64,000 bases of DNA, from positions 63,669,401 to 63,733,400 of the forward strand of contig CM054118.1 of assembly GCA_028673005.1 (NCBI GenBank), given 5' to 3'. A program made the position numbers and the translations under genes. This document shows, piece by piece, positions 1 through 14,100 of this stretch. The DNA is from Tanypteryx hageni (lineage: Eukaryota > Arthropoda > Insecta > Odonata > Petaluridae). Each line of letters opens with the position of its first letter. The stretch's first letter is position 1. Below the pieces are notes generated by a model that ran no database searches, was not told where the DNA came from, and saw only the letters and a program-made list of their open reading frames with translations.

Positions 1-1437
1 ACCAGGTTTAACTATGAATAATCACGGACCTGTCTATGGACGGACTACCTATGATGATGATGATACTACACCCAATAATGTCTGGCTTCCACCTCGCAAC
101 TATATTTCCTGCATATTAAAAGTTTTCATCGAAAGGTGGGTGCGAAATTTTTCAAGGAAGAGGGTAGAGGGAAAGAAATCGCATCCTCGCTTATACCAGA
201 ACGTGACACTCTTGATTTGTAGCTTCATCTTTCTCTTTTTTTCGTATTGGAAATAATTTAACACGGTTGTTGATTACAGAGAGAGGAAAGGGTTGTGAGC
301 CACAAATAAATCACGACATTCTCTCTCTTTTAACGCGCCATATTTTTTATAGTTTGAAATTTCCGACTTTATCCTCCACATTCCCCTTCTCCACGTTCCT
401 TTTCCTCTTTCACCCTCTATTTTGCTTCGAATAAATCTTCCCTTTTCGCGCACAGGCAGGATTTGTATTATTTTTTCAAGGAAGAGATTTCGTTTACAGT
501 GTTTCCTGCGGAACAACGCTATCTGCTCAGCGGCCGCCATTGAAGCTAATCAAAGGCCAGAATTTAAATAGAGCAGCCGAAAATTTTAATCCCTTTCGCC
601 GAAATAATCCCTCTTATCGCTTGTTGTGTTTTTTTTTATTAAACGCACGGAAAACGAAGCTTTTGGAAAGAAATATACGACCAGCAGATGCTAAATTAAG
701 AAATAAAATACCCATATCAACTTATAGATCTCATAAGTTGCATTATAATAAGGCAATTCATGCCGCAGTTAAAAGGTCGAACTATATATTTGCGCAGTAA
801 TAACGCAAGGTAGCCTTCGTCAGTGGTAATTCTTGATAGAATCAAAGATCGATGGGTTAACATCTGTTCTGGCTGCTTACGCCTCCTTTTCCCTCTAATA
901 GTAATTATCCCTATCATCTAACTGCCTGAAATAAAATTTTTGGAGCGAATAAAAAAATATAGTGGAGACATGACAAACAACAGTTAAATAATTCCCAAGC
1001 AATACAGAACTTTTACAGACAAAGGAGGAAGGACGGAGGACATCGTAACGCTTCGAATGACGCGACAATGGAAAGAAGAGATTTGCAGAGGGAGGAGCAG
1101 GAGGAGAATAAATCGAGCCGAACAGCAGAGCAGGCAATACTGACAAAGCCACGCTAGCAGCCTTGAAAAGAAGACGAACTATGTGTTCTACTTCTTGAAC
1201 CGACGTTTCGAACACAACAGCGTAAAAATATTCCGCAGACTCGAGAAAATGAGCTCGTATTACAGGATGCAGCCGCAAAGAAATCACCGATCCTCCGCGC
1301 GACGGAGAAAAAAAGGATACTTTTTCGAAAAAAAGGTTTACGGCCATTTACGCATCTCGGGTGCTAGTTCGTGACATTAAATACATATTACATATTCGAT
1401 TAATCTCCGCCTTTTTTAGACGCATAACTCCACCCTG
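1..1437. other. Unassigned non-coding DNA
   Basis: No gene, RNA or mobile element could be supported. Open frames here, including a 150-codon one on the minus strand, have no recognisable domain. If the secreted-protein gene starting at 18,586 (minus) continues past coordinate 1, this stretch would be intron. Confidence 0.5.
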
Positions 1438-3210
1438 CTCGACACCCTATTACCGCCCAACCTACGTTAGGCACTGCCCCAGCGCGAGCGAGCCCTCCCC
1501 CCTCCCCCATCCGCATAGCGCCTACACCTTCGGAAAGCCCTCCTTCTCCCTCCACCCCCCTTTCATCCCCCGAACCCGCCTACCCCCCACCCTCCGCTCC
1601 CCTCTCCAAACCTACTCGTACTGGGGCCTCCAGGATCAATATCCAGTTGGGAGCAGAGGGGAGAGAGAGGAGGAGACGGGAGAGAGAGAGAGAGGGTGCG
1701 GAGGGAGAGGGAGGGCGGGACGGAGGTGGAGGAGACGACGGAGGGGGGGAGTGAGGGGAGGAGGGAAGGAGTAAGGAAGGAGGAGAGAGAGAGAGAAAGA
1801 AGCCAGTTGATGCGGGCTGAGACGTGGACTGAGAAGACATGGGGCGGGAAAAGGCAGAAAGCGAAAAGTAAAACGTTAAAAAGGAAGGATTTGTCTGAGA
1901 GGAAGGCGAGGTAACAGCGGGAAGGGGGAGGGGGGGAAGTAGACGGAGATATATAGAGTACGGACACTCGAGGCAAGTGGAGAGGATAAGAAAGTGGAAG
2001 AAAGGGTTAAAGGAAGGGTTTTTTTGAAGACGTGTCGGGAATTCGGTAGCTGGATGGAAGAGAGTTTAAAAAAGAAACCGTGCAAGAAACTGAGAAAACA
2101 AATGAAGGAAAGTTTGCGAAGACGGAGAGGAAAATGGAGACGGGGGAAGAAGCGGAGACGGTGGGGAATAGGGAAAGGGAGTTTACGGTGGAGAGAAGTA
2201 AGTACACGTGAGGGAAGAGGGAAAAAAAGGAGAAATTGCCGAGGAAAGAGAGAAAAAAGGAAGGAGGGTTTATAGCGGAGGGCGGGAAATGGAGTGCGGG
2301 GGCGGCGGAGAGAGAAAGGAAATGGGATTCTAGTGGCGGGCAGAGGGAAAACAAGGATGTGTGGGAAAAGGGAAAGAAATTGGGCGAGGGAGATGGAGGG
2401 AAAGTGAAAAGGGGTTGCTAAGGAGGGGAGGGGGAGAGAAGGGGAGAGGGGGAAGGTGTTTGGAGAGAGAGAGAGCGAAGAGTTTTAAGGTAAGGAACTG
2501 GAAGGGGAGGGATATGCCCGGAGGAATTTAAATACATTGGAAGGACACCGGGTTAAAACGAGGAGAGAAAAATAGCAGGGATCGTAAAGGCGGAGACGGA
2601 AATTCTTAGGCGTGCCACGGAGAGGTGTGATTCTCCATTAAAATTTTAAATCATTGCGCGGGTGCGTAATCGAGTCCGGCGATGGCATCGGCGGAAGCAG
2701 AAACCGCGCAACGAGGAGATGCAGATCTCGAAGCCCATCGAGATGGACTCCTCTTGATTCGCCACTCGCTCGGAAACAATAAATCGGGGAAAATGGAGGC
2801 GCCGCTACGCAGATCCGAGGGAAAAAATCTCCATAAGATGACGCCGTCGAGAGAGAGAGAGAAAAAAGACGGGTCAGACACCTGATAAGGACGGGTCCAG
2901 GTGGTAAGGCAACGGCACGCCATAAAACGAAACCAAGAGGTTCACGGAGTTCAAGAGGCGGAAAAAAGTGCAAGCCGGAGGAGAAACCGGAGGAGAAGCC
3001 GGAGGAGAAGCCGCGGAGCGAGCCGACACTTGGGATGAAATGGAGCAATGAGATCGATTGAGGAGGGCGTGTGTGTTATGTGTATTTTGGGGGGAGAAAA
3101 CGGCTGAGAGAATCCGACTCGATCTTCCAGGGAGAAGAAGAAGAAAAAAGGGAGTGGTGAAAGGAGAGGAGAAAGAGTGGTGAGAGAGGGAGAGAAAGAG
3201 CGGCTTTGCG
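1438..3210. repeat. Pyrimidine-rich to purine-rich switch and 1.6-kb purine tract
   Basis: The plus strand is C/T-rich from about 1,440 to 1,620, then switches to a very long G/A-rich tract (about 1,641-3,210) built from degenerate gag, gga and aggga units. A 12-bp unit of type CCGGAGGAGAAG is repeated three times near 2,975-3,012. Long open frames in the tract follow from the skewed composition and give only Arg/Glu/Lys-rich or Ser/Pro-rich peptides. I read it as low-complexity DNA, not coding. Confidence 0.7.
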
Positions 3211-6200
3211 CGAACAGGATCGAGTCCTGGAAATCCCTTACTCGCGTCTAACAAAACTGTTGTGTTTGGGTTTTCGGGGACGTTACGCGGTGTTGGCTGC
3301 GTATTGCGGGACCGAGTTTCGCCAGCGTAATATAGTCAGCTTTTTCAGGCCTACTTGGGCGAGAAGAAGCTTACCGCAAATGTTTCAAATCCGGTCTGAG
3401 GAAGCTGACTTTAACGCCAGCGAAGCGTCGTCGCAAAACGCAAACCGATGCGGCATGAGATCCCCAAATACCCGACCGCAGCATTTGAGAAACCGCTGCG
3501 AAAGCCTTCCCTTGTAGATGTTGTTCAAAATTATTTGCGACAGAATGGAGGAGAGGAAAAAGAGCGTGAGAGCGAGGTAAGCCAAGGATGAAGTCGTGGC
3601 TTTCAAGAAGGGAACCGCAAAAGGGAATGAATCGAGGTTCAAAAGAACAGAAAAAAATCGAATATCACGAATATAGCCCGATAAAAGACTAAAAACTCGC
3701 GAAAAAAATTAAGAGAATAAATACAGTAAGCTGTGATTAAATGAAATGCTGGCACTCAGGAAATGAGGAGCGTAGCTTCTATAGGATTCCCTGAGACATA
3801 CTTTCAATAAAAGTTATGGCTAATCTTTTATAAGGATCTTAGTAGCCTCGTAACGAGACTTCGCTTAATGATTCTTACGGCAGAAAAATGTAATATTTTT
3901 TTACTACGACATGGACCTCTTTTGCGGACTTAAGCACGGCGAATTCCGTAATCATAGGAGGAGATACCTCCCTAAGTACCCTCCCCTTCCACAATCATTA
4001 CGTAAGATTTTTATCGGCCATTCGAGAAAGTCATTAGCCATTAAAAACCCTTACCAACCAACTGATAGAAGAAAAAGTAAATTAGGGAAAAGTTGGACAA
4101 ACCCTGCAGAAAGTTGCCACGCCGTAAAGAAAAGGGTATTAAAAAGATGTTTTTAGGACGGTAAGCAGAGAACGTCCCGCGGGAGATCGTTAATGTAAAA
4201 AGGAAAATTTACAAAGGACCTAGAATTGGTCCTTGAGGAACGACTCTCGTGACGTCGGGATGAAGAGAAGATGAGTCGTTAAGATCAACTTTTTGAAAAT
4301 GATCCTCATATTTGAGAAAGACCTTCTCAAGGGTTTCTTTTTTCGGGAAGATGAGTGCATACAATGAGGCTCAGGCTGGTGAGAGAATAATGCCACGTAC
4401 GTGCAGCAGAGAAGTGGTGGTAGTGTGAGAGCGAAGAAACGTGGTGGAATAACCGTTATCCGAGACGCTTAATCGATAATTCTCGAGAAAAGTGCGTTTA
4501 AAAAAGAATCTCATGAATGAATGAATCCAAGAGTCTCGAGAGGGATTGGGGTAGTGGTAAAAATCGTCCAAAGCTAATATTTTTCATTTTATCTCGACGA
4601 ATAGCCATTAGGAAAGCGTATAAATTTATGAAGCTCATTCTCTCCGGAAATGTTTCAATATTTGCTGGCGCAATGATCCTTCTGGAGACTGGATATCAAT
4701 TCGTAGCAAAATAAAACTAATTTGAGTTCTAACAAGAGGAGACCGTCAGCCTTTTTTTATTCTGCGTTACACCAACCGCTACGGGTGACTGCCAATGAAT
4801 GATAAATTGAAACAAGGAGAGAAAATATTTCGTAGTTAATTGTTTATTAAATTCAGTTCGATATAAATAGAACCAATCGATTAAGGATACTGAAAAATTA
4901 AACAAAAAACAAGCATGGAAAGGATTAGGAAATCTGTTTATGTGTCCGACACATTGCATAATTTAGAAGGACAGGCGAGATGCGTGATTGATAGGAAAAC
5001 CTTAAGAGTTAAAATATGCGGCACGTGTCTATGAAACGTTACTGACGAACTAAGGTAGAATGGTAGATCAACTCTGTCCTACTTGCGAATGTACGTAGGA
5101 CTTCTACCGAGAATAAATGAATAGGTTGCATGTGTTAAGGGCAAGTTAAAGAAATCCTATTAAAAGAGATCGCTGTGGAAGGCGATATGGTTGAGAAACT
5201 ACGAAGGGAATCAGAGGAGAAGAGAGGGAAATTATGGATTTTGTCGCGCGCGACAGAGAGAGAGAGAGATAGACACGAGTTCGGTCGAAAGAGACGATAA
5301 TATTGCCTCCTAAAGAATTAAATAACTTATTTATAAACTAGATGGGAACGACTACGGCGGAAAATCGTCACGAAAAGCAGTCAATGATCACAACTGAGTG
5401 CGTTCCGCGATCTTCTTTACATGTATCCGTTCTATGAATGATTAAACGGAAGGTTTTTACGGCGTTTAATTGAATTTCGCCCCGCGATAGCATCCTCCAG
5501 CGAACCTAGGATTCAATTAAAACCGAAATGTAATGCCGACCGTCCTTAATTTTACCAAGGAGCCGTCGCCTATAACATTTATAAAGAGCGGCGATAATAA
5601 CCTGCAATGGCGCATCAAATAACGCTCGCCAACCAAGCTAACACGCGGCGTGCCCATTAAAATATCGACGTAACTAATAGATAGGAAAAAATTCAAGTCT
5701 CCCCCACTTAATCTGCAGAATGCCCTCCAGAAAAAATTGCTCTTTGGCTCTTGTACGGTCATAATAAGAAAGAGGGCCGTTTTACGCGTGGGAAAATTGA
5801 TTTTCAGTCTTCGTTAGCGGAATCCGCAAATGGAGACGGATGAGAATAAAAGCGGGGTGACTGAAACGAATGATTCCACGGCCGTGAAATACGCAATGCA
5901 GCGGGGATGTGTTAATCCCGCACGTGGGCAACAAATGACGCCTTAAAAAGCAAACAGCCGTGCTCCTCGACCACGCGTTTGGCGTTGGTGCCGCACCCAC
6001 GCACCACAGACAGAGTGGGGAGAAAAAAAATGTTTGGTGGAGCTGAAATTGGTGGCTCGAACGAATAGATTGCTCGACGGGTAAATGCGGGTTATTTGAT
6101 GAACGGAGGATTGGACTGCTACGGAGAATAAATTTCGTGGGCACAACTAGAAAAACGTATCGTGAAACAGCAATTGAAAAGGAACTCGCAACATTTTCAT

Positions 6201-7567
6201 TAAATGTTCCAAATGGAAATTAAACGAAAGACATCGAAACTCAAGTTGGAATAATTTATAGTTTCATAATGAGTAAAAACCCATAAAGCGGGCGTTTTTA
6301 TAATAAGCATTTGTACATATAATGGATAAATATCTTCAAATGAAACTATTATTATTTAAAAGCGAGTCCAAGGCGGTTGGATTGAGAAGGTAATATAATG
6401 GTTCATTGGAGTCGTAAACAATCACTTTTCAATGAACATCATTTTGGCGATGACAAAAGAGAACTCAAGGCCAATGGAATATTCAATCGCGGTCACGATT
6501 TGCGAGGTCCAACAACCAGAAGGCAAATCAGCCATTATTGGCGGCGGCCTAATGTAGGCGAAAGCCAGGTGGTCAGTAGCAGAGAAAATGGATGGGTGCG
6601 AAACATGATGAAAATTTTAGCAAACAAGTGAATAATGGAATAAGATAAAACGTAAGTTACGGGTGATTCAGCATCACAAAAAAGAAGTTTAAAGTTTATC
6701 AGTATGATTCATCGAACAATAGCAGTATAGATATTATTGTTTGGGACAGTAGCGAACTAGTCGGTGTAAAAATATAACGCGAATTTTATTTAACTGAAGC
6801 ATATTTCAGAAATAGATTTGATTGATGCGCAGCAACTTAGTAGAAAAGGATAAAAAAAACATCAGGAAATATATGAGAATAAAATATAAATAAAGAAATT
6901 GCACTCGGATTACTACGTTCACAATGTAACAGAGTAACCTGATGGACGTTCAGTACGAATTCTTACAGTGACTTGGAACAAGAAAGGTAATGAGTGGAAC
7001 AGCTTTCAAGTCTGACGATAGAACCTGCTAAGTAAACCGGTACATGGATCACTTGACAGGTCAGACCTGAGCAGATTGTCCATCAATACGTAAAATAACG
7101 TCAAATTACACATTGTGCTTCTCACCCAAAATTAATTATTAAATGACAAAAACGACGATGAGGTCGATGCGGAATTCCTACAAATGCGCAATTTTTTTAT
7201 ACAAGAGTTAAAAATAAACCACAATAAAATTTGTGGAATTTTACCGAACAGAATTACACGAGCACATTGGAAGATTTTTGCTTTAGTAATTAATATTTAA
7301 TTGAGCATGAAGCATTAATATGCACAGCGGCTAAATGGGTTTCATGATTTTATGTAAGTTGATATTTTAATAATATGGAATACATATCACATTACGGTCC
7401 CCGTTCTAAAAATTTGTTTCCAAAGCTTTCCCCTACATTCGGACCCTCGGATAGTCTGAAACTGATCCATGGCATCAATTTCTGGGGTAGTAATGCTTAA
7501 GTAAAAGATTTGTTTTGGGAGTATTGGTATTAAAGAGTGACGACATAGAAAGGAGGTGACAAATAAA
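3211..7567. other. Unassigned non-coding DNA
   Basis: No gene or element recognised. A short GA microsatellite lies at about 5,255-5,268. Base composition falls from mixed near 3,300 to AT-rich by 6,200. Confidence 0.5.
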
Positions 7568-7584
7568 TCGATTAGTGAATAGGC

Positions 7585-7899
7585 GAGGGTGCCGGTGGTG
7601 TAGTGAATAAGACGCTGGCTGCTACTCGCCTGCTGCTCGAAGGGGCAGCGGGCACGAATCCTGCGCAAGTATGATTTTTTTTTTCCGAGGTCGCCCGACC
7701 CTCTGTTTGTGTGGTGTGAGGAGACCGTGCAAATTCAGCGTTCCTTCCTTCGGAAGGGACATTAAGTAGTTGGCCCCCTTGGTGCTTTTCGTAAAGAGTG
7801 GCTAATGCCGGCACCGGGTTTCCCTTCTGTGTGTATGTCCAGTTGATGACAGTGCAAAATGACCATAGCAGTGGACGCACTTAAAAAATCAATTACTAC
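7585..7899 (+). mobile_element. tRNA-derived SINE with 17-bp target-site duplication
   Basis: The 315-bp body is flanked by perfect 17-bp direct repeats (7,568-7,584 and 7,900-7,916), the mark of LINE-driven insertion. Near the 5' end is a pol III box-A-like TGGTGTAGTGA (7,596-7,606), and at 7,651-7,661 a box-B-like GGCACGAATCC, about 45 bp apart as in a tRNA. A T-run follows at about 7,672. The rest is a tRNA-unrelated body. The perfect repeats suggest a fairly recent insertion. I did not identify the parent tRNA or a second copy in the window. Confidence 0.85.
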
Positions 7900-7916
7900 T
7901 CGATTAGTGAATAGGC

Positions 7917-10900
7917 TTAAGCTAATCACGAGCAAAACTGCAAGAAAAACATAAGAGACAAAAATCCTCAAATTATTCATCATATTAGTACAAGCGAATA
8001 GGGAGAATTCTATACTATTTATTCTCTTTAAACAAAATTTCAACGGAAAATACGACGATGAATCGTGAAAACGTGCCATTCATACCTAGTCAGGCTTAAG
8101 TGTTTACATAAAGCGTGAGAAGTCCTTCAGATATCCGTCTCTTAACAGAGTAAAACATTTTTCAATATGATGCATGCGCGACAGGAAATCAACGCCACGC
8201 CATTTTTGGAGAATTTAGAGAAGAAAACTAAAAAAGCTAGATTGGATTTATATAAGTTCTATGTCAGAACCTATGATGAGATAACTCGTTGTGTTTCGCA
8301 GTTGAAAATGACGAGATATTATCACGACATAGCACATTCTCTGATGCTAATGTTACTTATTCTCTACACACACACTATTAAGTGACTTGGTGGTACCATA
8401 TCCTGAAACACGCTGTGGCTGGTGCGTAAATTGGCTGCAATCATTTTAATCAAAGTCATGATCCTCCTGTTGCGAGTCACTGTGGAGGAATTCTTTAAAA
8501 TGATCAGCACCACGTTCGATTTTTACTACGGTCCCAAAGTTCTTCATAATCTGAAGTCATGATTAGACATTTATCTCCAACATTTTCCATTCTTTATCTA
8601 CAAACGAATCCAAACCATCTTTTTTTAAAAAAGCAATGTTCATTCCGAATCCAAGCTTCACAAATCGCTGATTTTTTCATTCGTTTTAGTGTTCTCAAAT
8701 GATATTATAACATATTTGACAAGCGGTTTAGAGAATACAACACGTTTCATGTGATTTTTTCCCATTACATTCACCTAGTAATCTAGGTATGTTTACTCGC
8801 CTCACTTTCTTGCAACGATGAGACTAACACAACATGTTCTGACTCGGTGTCATTATTGCTTGATGAAGCTGGACTGGTTTGGTACACCTCTCCTTCCTCT
8901 ATTTCAGTGAATTTTAAACTTTTACCGAGCAGAGGAGTTATAGAGAGATATCGGAAAACCATCATTCAGTGTCGTTAACATCGCTGCCGTTCTGAGTGAC
9001 GACAAGGTAACTTGTCAATCGATGAGGAATGACAAGTATAAGCAAGCGCGTGGAGAGAAAAATGAACCTTTTTATCGCGGGAATTCGTATGACATCCAAA
9101 TGGCATTTGTTTGTCAAGATTTGTTATACGCCGACACCTTTTAAAAAAATGCACCAAGTGTAAATTTCCAGACTATTCACCGCGTTATGGCGTTGACGCC
9201 AAAGCATGAGCGAAGAATAGGAGAAAAGTAAAATTATCAAGTTTGACAAATGGAATAGCTTTGAAAGTTTAGAGGACAAACGACCTGTTTCTTCGTGAAT
9301 CGGCTAATCTATTGCGGAGTGGAAATCAAGCGAACATGATGCAACTATGGAGAGGCGTAGGTAGCTTCATCTGTAACATCCTAGTAACGATGTCAGCGCC
9401 GCAAAATCCTGGAATGAATCCATTTGAAGAGGGATAAAACAAGGTTTGAATGGAAATCTTTCGTTGCACACATTCGACTCCAATAAGATCCCGATGCCCA
9501 CAAAACTCTAGGTGATCTGCAGTTAAGTACACCGGGTGTAATTTACGCCATATTCGCTCCATTAAAGAAAAAATACGCATTTTTCTTGAGGACTTCCAGA
9601 ATACACGTAGTTAATATTATATCCATTGTATTTATTATTGAAATAATTCACAGAAAATTTAAAATTATAATATAACTTCGAAATCAGAATAATAATGAAA
9701 AGCATGCAACAGCCAAATGGTTGTTTCTTTAGAATTGGTGAAAGAAGACCGCAGCGGACAACAAGGTATTAAATATAGACCATAAAGGTACAGCACAGCG
9801 TTACAGAGAACAATCAGTGAAAATGGGAGAAGGTCCAAGCATGTGAGCCAGTCCAACGTATTCAGAGAGACAGATATTTTAGAGATAAGTAAACAGGAAA
9901 TTGTACGAGGGTATGGAAAGCAAGGCTGGAGTTATGAAATTCGGCAGACTGAAGTTAATCAAAAATAGAAGGAGAAAAGGACAAGAATGAGAGTAAAAAA
10001 GGAAAACGAATATAAGAAGAAATTTTCGAAGATAATTTAAGAGAGGAAAAAGAAAAAATGGAGTTACCAAAACATGGATAAATTCAGAGATACGCCAACG
10101 TTGGAGAATGGCCGAATAAAATATACGAAACGATTCATAAAACTTTTGAACTTAAATGACATGTAAAAATATAGTAACAGGTTTTTAACCTATGCAAATG
10201 ACTTGACAAACAAAAAAAGAATCATCAGGTATTTGAAGATAACGCTGTGCGTTGAATTCTACATCGTATCACTTAGTTTAATGGATAAATTATTACAATG
10301 CGTTCATATTCTTCTTTCTTCGGAGAATTGATTGAGCGAGTGTTCTGTAATTAATTTTGTGTGCGCTAACAGGTAAAAGGTATCAAATAAAGAAAATGAA
10401 GAAAGGGTGAAGTTAAATAATGTATATTTTAGAAGAAAATAATAAATGGACGCTACAAAAAATAAAGAATTTCAACGTGTTATATTCTCTGTTTCAGAGG
10501 GCGAGTCATTATTTTTATTCGGAATCTATTCAAATGAGATACGTGCTCCTCTTCATCATTACTCAATTGCTTCTCACATTTTCTCAAAAGGAAGAGACCA
10601 CTAAAAGTCACTGGCTGGTAAATCGGGACAAAAATCAGAGATCCATTTAAATGGTTAATCGTACTTCCAAAAAAATAGATAAATCTTCCATTACAAACTG
10701 ACTATTCATCGCATGAGAAATATTCATTGCTCTAATGTCTCTCAATTTTTATTGGTTATTCCAAATATCGATAAAACCTAATTTAATTACCTTAGATTTG
10801 GCAAATTATGCATTCATAAGAATATAAACTTATAAAAACTCAAAAATTAATAACACTCATATTCACAGGCAATCAAGGGTAAAACAAATTTTAAATGTAA

Positions 10901-11036
10901 ATCGTTACGGCTTTTAAACCGAAATCTCCCAAGTTCAATGCAGGAAGAAGACGAGATCGGAGATGGGACAATGTAAAAATTGCTAAAAATTCAATCAAAT
11001 TTTGCCTTTTGAAATTCTTAGCATTCTTAGTTCTCG
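7917..11036. other. Unassigned non-coding DNA
   Basis: AT-rich DNA with no supported gene, RNA or element. Short open frames show no domain signatures. Confidence 0.5.
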
Positions 11037-11044
11037 ATGGTGTG

Positions 11045-11361
11045 CAGTGGCGTAACAATGCCACGGGCTCAGAGACCCGGGGGTTCCCTAAATTTTTTTC
11101 CAAGTATAGAATAAATTAATATTAATTGGCGATTTCTGTTTTTTGTCCTGATTTCTGAATGACTCTCCAGTTAATCCTATTTTTGGACAGAGTAATTTAA
11201 AAAGAATAACCTTTTCAGCATATTTCTGATAATTGATTAATAAGTACAGCTTGATAGGCTTTACGTTGGGTTTCATTTTGGACTGAACATACCTGTTTGT
11301 TGGTTAAGAGGGTAGGAGAAGAGGGACCACTAATAATATTTTGCTCCTAGTTACGCCACTG
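11045..11361. mobile_element. Short non-autonomous hAT-type element
   Basis: This 317-bp element has terminal inverted repeats starting CAGTGGCGTAAC at both ends and a perfect 8-bp target-site duplication ATGGTGTG (11,037-11,044 and 11,362-11,369). The 8-bp duplication and CAGTG-type ends point to the hAT superfamily. It has no transposase coding capacity. Similar ends occur at 22,011 and 56,356-56,607, so a related family recurs in the window. Confidence 0.82.
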
Positions 11362-11369
11362 ATGGTGTG

Positions 11370-14100
11370 TTGAGTTTTAAAACTGCGCACCCTCATTATC
11401 GGTTGAAATTATATGCCGTAAGGTATTCGTTCTCCGTAATATACGTGCTCTAAACGTCTGATTTAGAGCGCCTCTCTCTCAAAAGAGAATGCACGAACAG
11501 ATTGAGGATGAGAGTAAATTCGCAACTATCAGTCACACAACAAACGTCACAACCCTCAGGGTAATCCATTACATGGTGCTAATTCCACGAATTTGCCATG
11601 AATTTCACATGGTCCTTCACAACGTATTAGTGAACAAAAACCTACAATTTTTCGAAACTAGCTTTTGGCGTTTGCTTCTCAACGTATCATTTTGCACTCG
11701 CATCTTTTTTTCCTAAATCAAGGACAACGTCACGCTATCGATTGTTGATCGTATCTGTCTTATTTAGCGACCTGAGAATAACGGTGGAATCAAATTTACC
11801 TTTTTATTTGCATGTTTGGCCCTCACGTTACCAAGTTTTTGGACTGTACGATTTTGCTTAAGCAACATTTTTTTGCCTAACGGGGATAGATTGTGAATTT
11901 CATGGTTCATAGCCTTATTTCATCTTTAGCTTTGTGATAGCCTCAAATAAAAGACCAAGGAAATAACTGAAATCTTAGATGACTAAAAACATTCCTATGA
12001 ATATATGTTTTGGTTTAACGGTTCATACTTCATTAAGTGATGCATGAGGGTCCGAACTCGGTCAATTCGGGGCTCACAAAGTCCGGAGGCCGTAGGCTCA
12101 AACCATTATAGCCCATATATTAATCCGACTGTTGCGTAATGAAGCAACGATTAAAATTCAGTCTCGAGACAGAGTATAAAGTAAGAAGTCAGCAGAATCT
12201 ACACCAATCTTTCAGTACTGACCTAACTGACGTATCGTTCTGATGGTACTGAAAGAAAATTTTATTTATAACTTTAATGGTTAGTAAGGGTCGAAGAAAA
12301 TAAAATGTTTATCGCTCCTGAACAAGAGGCACGGACTTCGAATGAAATGTTTCCATTGAGAATAGCGCTGACTCTTGGCTTGTTTTATACGCTATTTAAA
12401 ATACTCTCCATTCTTGCCTCCACCCCTCCGAATATCTGCTGTTTAAACGAATGACTCCCCCACATTATAATGATTACTCGAATTGCTTACGACAAAAATG
12501 CTAAAAGGAAACATTAATGAAATATCTGAACTCCAGGAAAACTTACATATAAAAACTTCTATAAAACTTATTTTTACGGTTTAACAACACTTATAAATTT
12601 CTACTGAGTATACTGCGTGAATAACATGAAATTTTAGCTTTCCATTGATAATACATACCATAAAAAAGTGTAAGCGTAAAATTAAACTTGTATCGCAAGA
12701 CGTGGCTGAACGAACATTTAATTCGTGGCAATAAAAAATAAAGAAAAACTATAATTTAACTGGTTTTTAGATAAATTACCTCGAACAAGAACATGATAAC
12801 CAAAATTAAGAACAATAAAGTAATTTTTCATCAGCCATCTAACGACAGAAAACTGGAATTTGAAAAGGTTAAAATTTAAAAAAGAAGCATATCCATTGAT
12901 GAAAACCTCAAAAGATTACTATTCCAGTCATGCATCAGCCATTCCTTACCCATCGCTGGGAGAAGCCCTACCCAAGATTCTTTCATTTTTCCCTGTCACC
13001 TGCCTCTCTCTCTCTCTCTATACTCCAAGCTGGTACAAAAATTTCGTAATAACACTGCCCACCTGTCTTTCGGTCTCCTCTTAGATCGCTTGATATTATC
13101 TTAAGACGCATTCCTTAAATGTACATATATTTGTATACATACCTATACATACTTTGTTCACGGTCCGGGGAACGCGTTGTAATTTTTAAAAGTCACACAA
13201 CTCGAGCGTAAAAAATTAAATTTCTTAAGAAAACGATAGAATCAACATGTAAACAAAAACGTGGAAGAAAATTTACGCAATTTCAACCGTGGAAGCACGA
13301 CTTTTACTAAATATAACCATTTTCCTTCAATAATATCCTTTTAGCCAACAATAAACAATCGCCCGTGATATGCTTATTCCCCTTCGCCAACCACCAGCGT
13401 TAAAAACTGAAATTGAACAAATGGTTTATGAATAACTGCCTAATTTTCTTCATGACATAATAGTTTCCGCCTCCTTTCCTGTTATGGGACCTTCCTCAAA
13501 ATACAACAAAATTAAAGATAATTTTATCATTTTCCAATTTCAATGAATAGGAAATTCTTCTAAAAATTGGTGAACGACACTGAAATAGTTTGTTTGGAAG
13601 GGACGATCGGCACAGAGACTAGACACCGGAGAGATTGCACCGTTTTTAAGATCGGAAGAACAACTCTTCTTGAATTTGCGTACAAATCTTAATTAGACGC
13701 ACAATGGAATTCTCCAAGAAATAAACGGCTGGCGTATAAAAATATGTAATAACAATAAAATGGACCGTCCAAAGACAAAATTTAATTCCGAGGAAACATA
13801 CCTACCGATTTAGAAAGAATGAAATATATTAACTGCGCGTATAACGATATAAAGGATTCCCCGAATACTTTGAGGACTCCCGATGGTATAATTAAATTCC
13901 ACGACCGAAGCACGAGCTTTCATCGCATACGACGCCATTTCTTGTCATGGTATGGGCCTGCACGGCTGTATTTGATTTCCTCCATATTTTCCCAAATGGA
14001 ATGGCAATTTATGTTCTATAAATCTGCCTTAGGTGAAGTAATAATACCTAAAATATTCCAAACCGCTATACCAATTCTGAATTAAGTGGCCGTTTAAAAA
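11370..14100. other. Unassigned non-coding DNA
   Basis: AT-rich DNA without a supported gene or element. A short CT run lies near 13,003-13,018. Confidence 0.5.

Noticed and set aside
895..1347. 150-codon open frame on the minus strand
   Set aside because: No start context, domain or neighbouring exon supports it, and the region is of skewed composition that favours open frames.
1563..2421. Several overlapping open frames in the purine-rich tract
   Set aside because: Peptides are only Arg/Glu/Lys or Ser/Pro runs dictated by base skew; all frames are open together.
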